Origin: Telmatactis stephensoni
Lineage: Eukaryota > Cnidaria > Anthozoa > Actiniaria > Isophelliidae
Reading direction: 5' to 3'
Length of the DNA: 64,000 nt
Assembly (NCBI GenBank): GCA_029948255.1
Contig: JALIZF010001632.1
Span: 62,001-126,000, forward strand
Every line of letters begins with the position of its first letter. The stretch's first letter is position 1. Positions 1-11,540 of the stretch are shown in pieces. The translations under genes and the position numbers were made by a program. The notes below the pieces were generated by a model. That model made no database searches. It had not been told where the DNA came from and worked only from the letters and a program-made list of their open reading frames with translations.

Positions 1-398
1 TGTAGGATGGAGTGTCTACATCTCCTAGGAAAGTAAAATATTTTTAATGTTAATATATTGTTATAACAGCTATTGTTACTTACTACTGGAACTGTTAGTT
101 CTTAGTGCAACTTTGTGAATATAATATCAAACAATGAAACAATTAAATCCTTTACCATTTTACAGAATGAATTGTTGGCCAACTGTCTGTCAGCCAACAG
201 CAGATAAATTTGGTATCCTCGTTGGCTGACTTTTACCCAGGGTATACATTTCATTGATCAGTATAATAAAAAAGTGAACTAGTTCGGACAGCATAAGTGT
301 ATAACACCTCTTAGTAATTAATAAGTGTCATCAAAATGCAAACCAGAACTTGATCAAGTGCTTAAAATGAATGAGGATTTAGCATGATAGTAGCCAGT
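1..398. other. gene-free stretch (intron of the minus-strand gene)
   Basis: AT-rich sequence left of exon 729-962. No exon continuing the Pro/Gln-rich protein and no clear repeat boundary was seen. It most likely lies in the next intron of that gene. Confidence 0.4.
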
Positions 399-607
399 GC
401 ATAAAGCCTGCTGCACATATTGAGAAACTGTGTGAGGAAACTGCCACGCAACACACGTAATTTCTCATCGTGTGCTCTTTTACCTGCTCTATTTTTGGCC
501 TTGTGTAGCCAAAGATGCAACATCTGCAGTGAGAAATCATCTGAGCTAAGTGCCTCACGTGGCAGTTTCCTCATGCAGTTTATCAATGTGTGTGGCGGGC
601 TTTATCC
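399..607. repeat. foldback (MITE-like) element with ~50 bp inverted arms
   Basis: Positions 399-448 and 558-607 are imperfect inverted copies (core TGAGGAAACTGCCACG, inverted at 558-574). The open frames seen here in both strands result from the palindromic arms and are not genes. Confidence 0.7.
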
Positions 608-634
608 ACCAAACACATCACACAATACCAGTTT

Positions 635-660
635 TGCTCTCTTAGTATTATGGTCTCTTG
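635..660. repeat. terminal fragment of the CAAGAGACC foldback family
   Basis: CTCTTAGTATTATGGTCTCTTG matches one end of the elements at 10490-10786 and 32059-32336. No matching opposite end was found, so this is a solo or degraded terminus. Confidence 0.5.
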
Positions 661-728
661 CTAACAATCCTCACTGTTCTATTTGATTAGTAACTCTACT
701 GTCATTTATTCTTCCAAATAAAACTTAC

Positions 729-3700
729 CTTGAAAAGCAAGACCTTTTGAAGGATCAGTAGCTCCATACCCTGGCTGCTGAGGAGGGCCTCCATAGCCCT
801 GTTGTGGAGGAGGCCCTTGTTGGGGCGGATAGCCTTGTTGGGGAGGATACCCTTGTTGGGGAGGGTACCCTTGTTGTGGAGGGTGCCCCTGCTGAGGTGG
901 GTAGCCCTGTTGTGGAGGAGGCCCACCATACTGGGGTGCAAATCCTACTTGAGGCTGATTACCTGTGAGCACAATAATTGTGTTTTTAATTATTAAAAAT
1001 ACAATGACTGAAGAAGCATGCACTGAGAACTTGAGTAAAAATGATTGGTTGAAAGATATTAATAATGATTATAATATTTTTGTCTTATCTAATCAAAACC
1101 CTGACCCCCTTAGAGCACAGTATTTCTTAGGAAAATAGGTATTTTGATCTCACAAGAAATAATACTGTAGTCAGAATTTAGGATGTACTGTGACTGTGGA
1201 TCATGTTTGTGCCCTTGAGCTAGACACTGTATTTGACATTGGTTCAGTCTGACTAGATCAACAACATTGCTGGAATCACTTTGGAATAGGAGTGGTAACC
1301 CCAACCTTGTAGTTAAGAAACCAAAAACGAGGAGCAAAACTATAATTTTAGATATTTTAATAGGCAACACAAATGTGACACTGCCAAGCCATAGTACAGT
1401 GCATGTGGCAATTAAGCCTTCACAGAGGGGGATATTGGGGGGGGGGGGATGTACTCAAAACTGCAAAACCACACAAAAAATCATAAAAAACTGCATCTGA
1501 AAAATCATGCTTTTTTTTATCATACATGTAAGTGATACAAAAACTGAAAAATGAAAAACTGCTAACTAAAGATTTAATAGACCCCTTCACAGTTCCCTGC
1601 GCCATCTTGAAAGGTAGCCGTGCCTTTACATCGAAGCGAGACGAACGGTAAGCGTGCAATGATAGAGACCTTTTTTAACACCTAGAACAATTATTCACAG
1701 GTCTCTATCATTGCAAGCTCACCATTCGTCTCACTTCGATGCAAAAGGCATGGCTACCTTTCAAGATGGCGCAGAGAACTGTGAAGGGGACTATTGGATT
1801 TCACCAAAAACTGCTGTCCAAAAACTACAAAATCCATAAACCACAGACATCTAGAAAACTGCCAAACCATGTATAAAATGAGCAAAAAATGTAAAACCGC
1901 ATTAAAAATCAGCAGAAACTAATAATAATAATACTATAATAATACTTTATTTAATTCACAGTATATTACAAAAAATATATACACAGTCCGCAGGTAGCAT
2001 AACTAATCTAGGCGGGCTGTGTTTTTAATAAATACAAGTATAAGAAAAAGTAAGGGAGACTTAGAATAACAATGATAATAATATATAAAAGGAGCGTTAC
2101 TGATAATTTTTGAAATTACATATAGCTGAAACAACAACAAAACAAACGAGCTACTTGTTGAAAAACTGTTTTAACAGATACTTATTTACTAAGATTTAAG
2201 TAATAAATATATTCCAGTTGGAGCATTATTTTTGTATTTATATAATGGAGTTATTTACAGGATAGGAGAATATGAGCTTGAGTTTGTTAATAAATTGGAT
2301 CTTTGCCCTTCAATTTGGAAATTGATACGATTAAAGTCGGTGTATCAACATAAGCATCCTCAACGTTCAGAAATTGTCGTAATTTTTCTTGTAATTTAAG
2401 TTTGAAAATATTTTTCCTTGAATTTCTAATACCCTCAGGGATAGAATTCCAAATTTTTGTTCCCAATCGGGAAAAAGAGTTTTTCATTTGTGAAGTTCTT
2501 GAATATTGAACATAAAGTTTTCCAGACGATGCAGATCTTGTGTTGTGTGTATGCTGCCAAACCATAAACCCCAATGCCCCTCTCAGCCTCTTCACATCAT
2601 TTAAATTTATTTGTATTTATATTAATTAAAAGAATAGAACCCAGTTGTTCAAAAGACGATTGGTGTTAACCAAATATTAAGTATTAAGAAAACCAGTGAT
2701 TTTAACCCAGGATTATCTTAGTTACTAGTAATTGCCTTTCAAACAACTGGGCCCAAAGAGGGTAACTACAAAAGCTGGGCTAGGGCCATGGCCTACCTAT
2801 GGCCTACCCTATGGCCCACCCCATGGCCTACCTTTATTTTTCCATTTTAAAGGCTTTTATCATAAAAGTCTTGTGTTATCACCTCTGGCCTTGCATTCTA
2901 ATAGCTTGGAACACAGAAAACTCCAAGGCAGCCAAGTTTGATTGAATTTAAATCAACTCTTTGATTGGGCTTCCTGTGTTTTTCACATGCCTGTTCTCAC
3001 ATGCCTGTACATGCCTTCCTTTCCCATGCTTTCAAAATGGCTGAGCTGGTTGGAAGTGAAGATGGTAAGTTCTCAATCCACATTAATCTCATTTAATTTT
3101 TGCCTTTTCAAATCAAATTCAATCTTAATATGTTCTGGTGACATTTTCTTTTGTTTGATGTATCTATTTTAAAAACTGCTCGTTTTATTTTGCAGATTTT
3201 TATAGTGATACTGAAGTCAAGATTACAGGGTAAAGTTTTTCGCTTAAATCTAATATCTTTACAAAATATAAATAAACATTTTCTTTTTAAGCTTCATGTT
3301 AATTGCTTTTATCCGAAATAAACACCATTTTTCTGATTTTTTTTTCTATAGAGTAAAAGGGAAACAAGTGATTCAAATAGAAAGCGATTCAGATATTGTA
3401 CATTACTTATTCCACATTTAGTGTTTCCATTCTAGATCTTATGACTTGAAAATTAGTTAAGAAGTTAAAGTTATGGCAGGCCTTCTGGGCCGGGAGGAGG
3501 CAAGGGGACTTGGGAAGAGGAGAAGGGGAAAAGATGTGATGTATTTCCTTCCCCTCCTCTTCAGTCCCCTCACTTTCCTGCCCCTCACCCTCCCTAGAGA
3601 GCATGATACTCAGATTAGTTGAAATTAGTCAAAATTACCCACCTAATAATTACCCTTACAGTGCGACTGCCCCAACCAAGGTCAGCCAAACCAATTTTCA

Positions 3701-4699
3701 GACAAATTTTTTTCAATGCACATATTAAGTAATATTTTCATCAGTCAACAACAAATTCATGGCGAGTTTCTTCAATCTCAATAATGTAGTTTGTAAACAT
3801 TCAAAGCAAATTTTATATTCATTTTAAGCAAATATTAAACATTTATAGAGATTCTATAGCTCATATACTCGATCATGATTCGATAATTTGTATGAAAATT
3901 ACTTTGGGCGGCCTTAGTTGGTGTTAATAGTCACTGTAAAAATATATATAAACAAAGAGCTATTTCTTCCAAGAGAAAGGGGTGGCAATTGTGTTGCTAC
4001 AAAAGAAAATGAACATCTTACCTGATAAGATTATTTTTAATCCAAGTTTGTAAGTGAATTGGAAAATAAAGTTGAGTTTTTGAGCTTGATATTCAGTCAT
4101 TAAGCTCAGGTCTTATTAACTTTGATGATCCAGCCATCTACTTGTTCAAAGCATACAGTAGGTATTGAAAGACAGACAAGGGCAAAAGACATCTTCAATC
4201 AAATGTAGAGGAAAAGGTACACATTTTTGTGAATAGACAATTGGTCACGTGAAATAAAAGTGTAGATTGGCTTGTTTCAAAGTTTTATACCAAGATGGAG
4301 TATTCTTGCTCACAGCTTCTATACGGTGTGCAAAAAAATGTGTTGGGATCCCTTTGTGATCATTAAAAAATGCGCTGGGATCCCTGTGTGATCATTAAAC
4401 AATATGGCTGCCTCAAAGAGAGTTTTCTGTGTTCCAAGCTATAAGAATGCAAGTCTTTTATGATAAAAGCCTTTAAAATGGAAAAATAAAGGTAGGCCAT
4501 AGGGTGGGCCATAGGGTAGGCCATAGGTAGGCCATGGCCTAGGCCATGGCCCTAGCCCAGCTTTTGTAGTTACCCGCCCAAAGATGTACATATTAAGTAG
4601 AATATAAAGTGTTTAATATGTACCTGGTGGATACTGGTATTGCCCTTGCTGTGCACCAGCTGGTTGGGGTTGAAATTGGCCTGGATAACCTTGACTCAT
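729..4699 (-). CDS. Pro/Gln/Gly/Tyr-rich protein, N-terminal part (gene continues off left edge)
   Basis: Two coding exons are visible: 4624-4699 (ATG at 4699-4697) and 729-962. The first ends at CCACCAG|GTACAT, the second starts after a CTCACAG acceptor and ends at CAAG|GTAAGT, and the phases agree (phase 1 at both junctions). The 103 residues start MSQGYPGQFQPQPAG and then carry about seven copies of a PPQQGY-type hexapeptide, ending in the less repetitive GYGATDPSKGLAFQ. The rest of the protein lies left of position 1. Such PGY/PQQ-rich N-termini are known in several unrelated animal proteins (TMBIM/Lifeguard family, annexin A7/A11, CYSTM-type tail proteins), so no function is assigned. 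They are intrinsically disordered and often mediate self-association or WW-domain contacts. The 3.66 kb intron contains a LINE remnant, a foldback element and the Mutator-like element. Confidence 0.72.
1578..1793. repeat. foldback MITE with ~90 bp arms
   Basis: The left arm 1578-1671 and right arm 1700-1793 are inverted copies bounded by TAG(A/T)CCCCTTCACAG. The arms carry AAGATGGCGC-like sequence. A short G homopolymer (about 1438-1448) lies just outside. Confidence 0.8.
1920..2595 (-). mobile_element. 3' remnant of a non-LTR retrotransposon (LINE)
   Basis: On the minus strand, 2595-2287 encodes about 100 residues of the type found at the C-terminus of animal LINE ORF2 proteins: HNTRSASSGKLYVQYSRT, then SFSRLGTKIWNSIP, then an FKLKLQEKL segment. 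It is followed by a non-coding tail and ends at about 1920-1945 in an AATAAT-type simple repeat, as expected for a LINE 3' end. No reverse transcriptase motif is present upstream, so the copy is heavily 5'-truncated and dead. Confidence 0.7.
2751..4584. mobile_element. Mutator-like (MULE-type) DNA element with long TIRs and 9 bp target duplication
   Basis: Two near-identical inverted arms, about 2760-2935 and 4404-4575, begin GGGTAACTACAAAAGCTGGG and include short tandem copies of a TAGGCCATAGGG-like unit. They are flanked by the perfect 9 bp direct repeat GCCCAAAGA (2751-2759 and 4576-4584). TIRs of ~175 bp with a 9 bp duplication are the classical signature of Mutator-superfamily elements. 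The ~1.47 kb interior shows no transposase, so this is a non-autonomous copy. It contains the three-exon candidate gene at 3037-3421. The element sits in the intron of the Pro/Gln-rich gene. Confidence 0.75.
3037..3421 (+). CDS. candidate 43-residue three-exon gene inside the MULE-type element
   Basis: Three exons with canonical borders keep one frame: 3037-3064 (ATG, ending GATG|GTAAGT), 3196-3229 (after TTTTGCAG, before GTAAAG) and 3352-3421 (after TTCTATAG, ending TAG). The product begins MAELVGSEDDFYSDTEVKIT, is acidic at the start, has an ESDSD stretch and ends in HYLFHI. It starts ~100 bp inside the left TIR, the place from which MULE-borne genes are usually transcribed. I do not recognise the protein. 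It could be a captured host fragment, the degraded 5' part of an element-encoded gene, or chance: the exons are short, so splice-site agreement is the only evidence. Confidence 0.35.
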
Positions 4700-7600
4700 C
4701 TTACTACAACGTACATAGAACTATCAGCTTAAATATATAAGACTTAGGTAGCAAGCAAGGAGTTTTACAGAAATTAAATTATTTTAAATGATGATTGCAT
4801 GCTCTGAATTGTGTATATGACATGCCCATGTATTGATTGGACAAAAAACATTCTGTATGTGATTTCATTTTAAGATTTTATGTGATGCACGACAGGTAAT
4901 AATGAGTATTCCCGTCCAAAATATGTGGGGATTCCCCCTGGGCTAGCTAATGACACAATTAAGGGCAAGCATGATCAATATACATAGACTCAGTGTCTCA
5001 TTTATCACACAGGTATTGTCCAACATTGTGGGAAAGGTATATGCTAGTGTATACAAGACTCAGTCTCACATTTATCACACATTTCTGTACTACAAGTACC
5101 TAATCACCATGCAAGTCTGTCCATATGCTTACAATGGATAACAACAATGAATTTTAACAGTTCTAATGTTAGAACGGCCAAAGTACTGAAAGTGAAAGTC
5201 AGAGTTCACTATCATTTCCTTTCTTTCAGTTCTAAGAAATACACTCAGACAGGTAACTTTCAATTTATGAGAATAAAGATACAGTTAATCCCATAAACAC
5301 TTTAATTTAGATCTGCAATATTTCTTTTTTGCCTTAATTTGAGACACAAATTAATTGATTGCTGATAAATAATTTAACTGGTGATTTATATTGGTTCTTA
5401 GCAGTCACCTTGGGGACAATTAATTGCTGATGAATTGAATTAGCTGGTGATTTAATTTTGGCTAAAGTTATCTCTGCATACACTGTACATCAACAAATTA
5501 TCATATCAATTATATTACCATAATGTTTAAATTTGACACCTATTGAGTTCCCTGATAAATTCACAATTAGAATGCAAGAGTACAGCTAGGTCAATACAAT
5601 AGTTGAAGAGGCCCTCAGCAACATAATAACTAGTGCTTCCTGTTCCAGTAAGACACTTCAGAAAATAAAGCTACTACCCATAATAGTGGTATTTAGTAAA
5701 GTAATATTGAATTAGACATCAATTTTACAAGCCTTTGGTTTCTTGATGTATACTTACTTACATAATATTATTATTTTGTAAGTGGCAAATGACATAAATA
5801 AAAAATAAAAAATTCTTAACAATTATAATAAGAGATCTGTTTATATGGTTGCAGTTAATTTGATTTAATCAAGAAAAATGATAAAAAAAAAAAAGAAAAG
5901 CATACTTCTGGGACCAGGGAATTTGTGGTGACCTAATCACATCAATTTAATTAGAATTTATAACTTATAAGCTAGGATTCCATAATCACACAAGGCCAAT
6001 CCTAACCCGATACAATGTAACGGTTAATAGTCAAAGATATTAGTTATAAGCGAGCAAAGTTCAATTTTGATATTTAAGAAGTCATAAGGCCAATAGAGAA
6101 GGGAGGTGCTCGTTCGAGGTGTCAGTAGAACTCAGTACAATATCTCAAGTGTTTGTAAAACAAAACATTACCTAGTAAGCTTTTGTAACAACACAAGAGT
6201 CGCTGTAAAACGAAAATAAAGATAAACCAACAAGACTATACACAAACAAAGAGTCACGATATCTTGTTGGCTCGACAGCAGAAATACTGTATCTCAAATT
6301 CCCCGGCAAAGCTGAGTACGAGGGTAGTTTCATGTCCAAAGGCTCGATTCAAAGAAAGGTCAACAGACTTGAGTCAGTAAAATCAATTTCACGGTCCTTA
6401 CCTTCGAGTTTATAAGACAGACGAGTTCTTCAGTGACTAAAGATTCAAATGCAAGCGATGTTCTCGATTAACACAAGCACCTACTGGGCTAAAACCGGAA
6501 AAAATGCTCAACATACAACTGAACATACTCCTTGGTGAAACCCGTACCTGCTGAATGTCCCAGGCCAGGCTACGTCATTTTAAGGGGGCGCTGCCGCCCA
6601 TTGCTTAGCAACACTTACCACATTATATTAGGGGGGGTCTACAATAGCCTCCAAAAGAGGTTTTCTTGTTTTCTCCGAGGGAGATTTAAAATTTCTGTGG
6701 GAAAATAAGCTATGTGTTTGTAGATATTATATTCGCTTGGGGAATAAACAGAATATGTTGAGTGAAAATCTAAAAGACAAATAGTAAACACAGTTTCTCG
6801 AGTGGTGACCCCGAGAGGCGGCAAATTAATTCGAAGTCAAAACACTAGTTTTGACTTAGTTGGGCGTAATAAGAGCAATAAAAAACATTGCATGACACGA
6901 AGCGGATCAAAATCGAGATTAAAATTAACTGCAAGTAAATCTAGCAGGAGATAAGAATACAGTTTTCTGCATCAATAAATATATCGCTGGGAGCCAGCGG
7001 CTTTCGGTTTCGGCCCTCTGAGGGTTGGAAGGGGGGAGGGGAGCGAAATAAAACTCTGGCACACAGGGTATAGCAGATGTGTGAAATGTAGACCTTTTCA
7101 TGAGTGAGCATCCGTATTAGATCTGAAAATGGCTTTTTTTCTCGGATGCTTTTCCTGACCAAAAGGCGTATCATTCCTTTCCTTTTAGCAAAACAGATTG
7201 GAATGCGGAATTCTCGATATTTCAGTGTGCTGGGCTTTCAAAATTTCGTGACACACCTATGCATGTGAAATGGCTGAGGGCTCCCGGCGTTTTCCGCTTG
7301 CAAACTGAAAGCTACTAGTGCTCTCCATATGCTCTAGCTAATAACTGACCCAAGGCATAAACAAATACAACTTGTAACTATTTGGATTGACTTGCATGGT
7401 GCTACAATTAACAGAGAACAATACCCCACCATCAGAAACTTGTCGTGTAACACTAGATAACAGGTACCTTTAACCAGGGTAACTGAACCATCACACATTA
7501 TCAATTATTTACAGCCATAGATATTTCAATACCCGTCCGGTTCACTGGATTTTTCTTGCCATAAATCTTTGGAATCATTTGAATTCGTAGGAATAATAAG

Positions 7601-8306
7601 GTAGGTTTATTTTGTGAACGCTTTTCATTTTTTGTGGGCGACCAGGGCTCTTGCCGAACAGCTGTTGTCTCGGATCATAATATTAAAATGGTTTTCGAGG
7701 GCCAACTGTTTTTGAATTGACTTTAGAATCAATTCATATATAGCCTTCAAAAAATTAATTGGATTTTTGATTTTAGCCTGTAAATATAAAATTAAAGAAC
7801 TACGCTCCCTTAATTAGTAGCCTTTTTGAAGGTGAAAGTTCGCGTTAATTGTCTTATGTAGTTAACGGTTCATTTCATTGTCAAACATCGCAGCTTTTTG
7901 ACTCGTTTGTATTTGATTGAACAAGGACTTTTAGCACTGATTAACTGCAAAAATCATTTGGGATTTTTCAGATTTAATCTGTCTTTTTTGATTGTCACTT
8001 GATAGACACTGATCTAAAATATTGTTCAGCTTATACTGGCCTTTACAAATTGAAATAAATTCATTCAATTTGTTAAGACCAACATATACTACAACAGGTG
8101 TTTAGCCTCGCCACACATTGCAATTAGCCCGCGCCAAAACTGGTGAATTTTCGTACTTGAAATCTGCTGAAAATTGCAGTGTATTTCAATTTTAAAAATA
8201 ACGCATAATTGTTTGGAGATTTTTGTCATGCGCAATCGTTTGCAAGTTACAGGGCGCGCCGTTTAAATGACAGTTATGTCGATATAAATTAAAACGAAGT
8301 GAACTA
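4700..8306. other. gene-free stretch upstream of the minus-strand gene
   Basis: No convincing coding exon was found. The short open frames have no domain signature. It may hold the 5' UTR and promoter of the minus-strand gene: a GC-rich spot with GGGGGCGCTGCCGCCC lies at about 6584-6600, and a minus-strand CAGCAG|GTACGG donor lies at about 6547, but neither is proven. Confidence 0.35.
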
Positions 8307-8485
8307 TATTCCACGGTATGCCACTCTAAAACATTGTGTAACTACTATGTATACCATTGCAGTTACACAATGTTTTAGAGTGGCATACCGTGGAATATCC
8401 CACGAGTCACTTGCATTTTCTAGTATACAGACGAGCCTTTGGCTCGTGTGTATACAAAGAAAATACAATTAAGTGACGAGTGGGA
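8307..8485. repeat. two adjacent perfect-looking hairpins
   Basis: 8307-8398 folds on itself (TATTCCACGGTATGCCACTC against its complement, short loop near 8350). Immediately after it, 8399-8485 forms a second hairpin centred on CAGACGAGCCTTTGGCTCGTG. A variant of the first arm recurs at about 8485-8520. This is a composite foldback element. Confidence 0.75.
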
Positions 8486-8752
8486 TGTCCACAGTATGCC
8501 ACATGAAACCATTGTATAACTATTTTATCCAACGCCAGAGAAAATACAGCAATTGGCGCAATGTGTCATGGGAAGGATCAGTGGAATACCGCCGAATATA
8601 CAACGGCTTTCTTGCCTTCTGATTGGCTGTATTTTCTATGGTGTGCGATAAAAAGATGTATAACAGGGTAATAGGGAATGAATGGAATGCAACACCATAA
8701 AGCCGTGGCTCTACGGACAATTTTTTGCTTGCACAGGCGACACGATTTTTTG

Positions 8753-8771
8753 ACCCCCCCCCCCCCCCCCC
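8753..8771. repeat. C homopolymer tract
   Basis: An uninterrupted run of about 19 cytosines; length is assembly-sensitive. Confidence 0.9.
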
Positions 8772-9223
8772 AACGTTACAATTCCGTCCACCATACTTGT
8801 TTATGAAAACCAGTCCTTCATGTCACGCCGACTTTGTCGCCATCATTTGCTACCAGCATTTGTCCCTCGTTTAGCTACCACGTTGGTGATTTCAAAAAAT
8901 CGCGTGTCGCCTGAGCAAGAAAAAATCGCTCGTGTAGCCGCGCCTTAAAGGAGAGAACTTATATTACTAATGGGGAATGAGTGAAAATCTATAATATCAT
9001 ATAAAAAGAAAATATGCTTATATATAATACTGACGTTTCAACGCTCTTCGTTGGGGTTGTCGATTTTTGTTAATCTTGAGTTAAAATGAAAAGTTTTCTC
9101 CTTATTCGACCCTGGGTTAATTAGCGCTAATCGTCTTTTAAAACACTGGGGCCAGGTTCATTCACAAGAAAAACTGTGCAAGAGAGGCCTAACTGTACCA
9201 AATAGGATATATTTTCAATACAA

Positions 9224-9420
9224 GGAGGCAGCATGGCCGAGTGGTCAGAGCGTTGGTCTCGCAATCTGGCGGTCCCAGGTTCGATTCCCGCTCTGGCCAC
9301 TAGCTGAGACTGAATTTGTTCCGATTTCGATTAGCTCAAATTCAGTTTCTCGGCCATGCTTGTAATATAGCCAACTGGTTTGCCTCCTTGCCAGTTGGGA
9401 TTCTTAATTCATTTATGTTT
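9224..9420 (+). mobile_element. tRNA-derived SINE, family 1
   Basis: A tRNA-like head has a Pol III box A (TGGCCGAGTGG, 9234-9244) and box B (GGTTCGATTCC, 9278-9288). The body that follows contains AACTGGTTTGCCTCC and CCAGTTGGGATTCTT, a layout resembling SINEs of coral-type genomes. The acceptor stem of a functional tRNA cannot be formed, so it is a SINE and not a tRNA gene. Confidence 0.75.
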
Positions 9421-10489
9421 GATTTATATGATTTACTCGGTTAGGATTTGTAAATTGAGCTGAAAAGCCCTGTTGAGCTAGGAGTCTCAATCATGTATGT
9501 ATGTATGTCAAATTTATCCATATATAGCTGGGCACTGTGTGATGCATGTCCGGGATCTGATGATCGCTTCAACAGTGCGCGACGTTCGCGTACAATTCCA
9601 GTTTTTACGCTAAAACGCTCGTAGCATATTTGCTGGCTTATCAATGTATAGCTAGCGGTCTTTATGACGGCTCCTCGCACTTTAAACTGTAAGAGATTTA
9701 CGCAGAAAAGTGGTTCCTTGCAAATTTGTATACGTATAGACAAGTCCTTCTGCATAGTTTTCGTGCCTTCTGTCTTCCTTTTGGCTGGCAGAACCCGTTT
9801 TTCCAGAATTCCTAACATAAGAAAACGGCAAACAAAAGATATTTACACTTTCATTACTTAGCTACTGAGCGAAGCATTCAATTTGCGCAAACCTTGCTCA
9901 CTGTATAAGGAAGAAACTGTGAGCAAACTTATCTACTTATACTGCCATATCAACAAAACCCGCGCATGCATTTTTGCTAAAAAGTCGAGGACTTCTCTAT
10001 GTTTTCCTGGGAATTGTTTGAGGTATATGTGCGATCAGAAGCACCTGCTTTGCTAGACTTAAAATATATTATTGTAGAGAAATGTGGGAAAGTTGCGGCA
10101 TGAATTTCATCCTATGATAGATGGGGAAAAATGTCTGATTCCAGACTCTGAGGGACTCGAAGCCAATACCTCTGAGATCATGTCTAGTACTCTACTAACA
10201 GAGCTATCGAGTCAGCTAGAGTGATCTAGGGCACTAGTGCTATGTAGCTAATTGCATAAACATTTACTTAAAATTACTAATAATATACAGACACGCCCTC
10301 CTCGCTTTGACTCAGTGAACAAAAGAACCACTTTTCCATGCCATTGTTTATTAGCTGCGCGAATGTGAGGCGAGATCTATGTGCGTACCTGCATATGATC
10401 AGCAGTATTATGCAAAGGGTTATTGACCCATTCCAATTGAACTATCGAACCTAGAAGCTGACCAAAATAATTTCTGGGTCTACTTGTAA

Positions 10490-10786
10490 CAAGAGACCAT
10501 AATACTAAGAGAGCGAAACTCAGTATTGATGTCCGTGCGATGTTCATGGCGGCTAAGGCTATATGTTTAGTAACTTCGCCATCGCGCGCGCAAGGCTCTT
10601 AAACAATAGAATTCAAATGCTGAAAAGAAACGGTCCCGTCCGCGCGCACGTTAAAAATCAATTTCTATTATTTGAGAGCCTTGTGCGCGCGATGGCGAAG
10701 TTACTAAAAATAGCCTTAGCCGCCACGAACATCGCGCAGACATGCATCAATACTGAGCTTCGCTCTCTTAGGATTATGGTCTCTTG
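10490..10786. mobile_element. foldback MITE, CAAGAGACC family, copy 1
   Basis: A 297 bp element with long inverted arms starting CAAGAGACCATAAT, flanked by the 7 bp duplication CTTGTAA (10483-10489 and 10787-10793). The arms carry GCGCGCGATGGCGAAGTTAC. The open frame read through it is an artefact of the palindrome. It is homologous to 32059-32336. Confidence 0.85.
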
Positions 10787-11540
10787 CTTGTAATAATTGG
10801 ATTTTTATGCGTTTTTTCTCCAAAATATGTCTCAGTCGTTGTTTGTAACATGTTCATATGCACGTGCTTCCTTAAAATCATCTTATCAACAAATTTTCTG
10901 ATTTTTATTTCGGACTAGGCTTCCATGTGTTGATGTGTTGGAAGGGTGCTGAAATAGTTGTATGTATTGGATTATATAGCAATAAATAATATAAGATGAA
11001 AATAATTGTGCAACAACCTATCGAGTTCCTTATACAGTTTTCATTTCATTTCAGTTCATTTTCAACCGCATTTGATTATATACATATATAGATATTTGCG
11101 GTATATAAATCTTAAACATTATTATCATTGCAGTTGACATGTAATTCATCCATCCATATACATACGTATTTACTCTGACCAATCACAACTTCATCAATTA
11201 TTTAGCTCACTTCACACTATTCACACAAGCATTTCAGACTACCAGCAACAGTTGTTCTATATATGGTTTTTGTTTTAATTCCCTCTTCTACCTTGACCAT
11301 TCACCGCTGAACCAGACCATCGCATCACTTGGGATCACTGAATTGCATGGAAAACGAGGATATGGTCTGAATGATTTAGTGCAAACACAGGGATTAGCTC
11401 ATGCTTTTAGAATGCATTAATCCAAAACACGTTTTTCATTTTGTCTTGTAGGGAGGATTGGAGACTCAAAAGAGATCTGAGAAATTGTGATTGTTAACGC
11501 CGCTTTCCGAGGGCCCACGTTTCGTGGTTTACAAGGGAAA

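Noticed and set aside
9224..9300. A functional tRNA gene with A and B boxes
   Set aside because: The 5' and 3' ends do not pair into an acceptor stem and the sequence continues into a SINE body.
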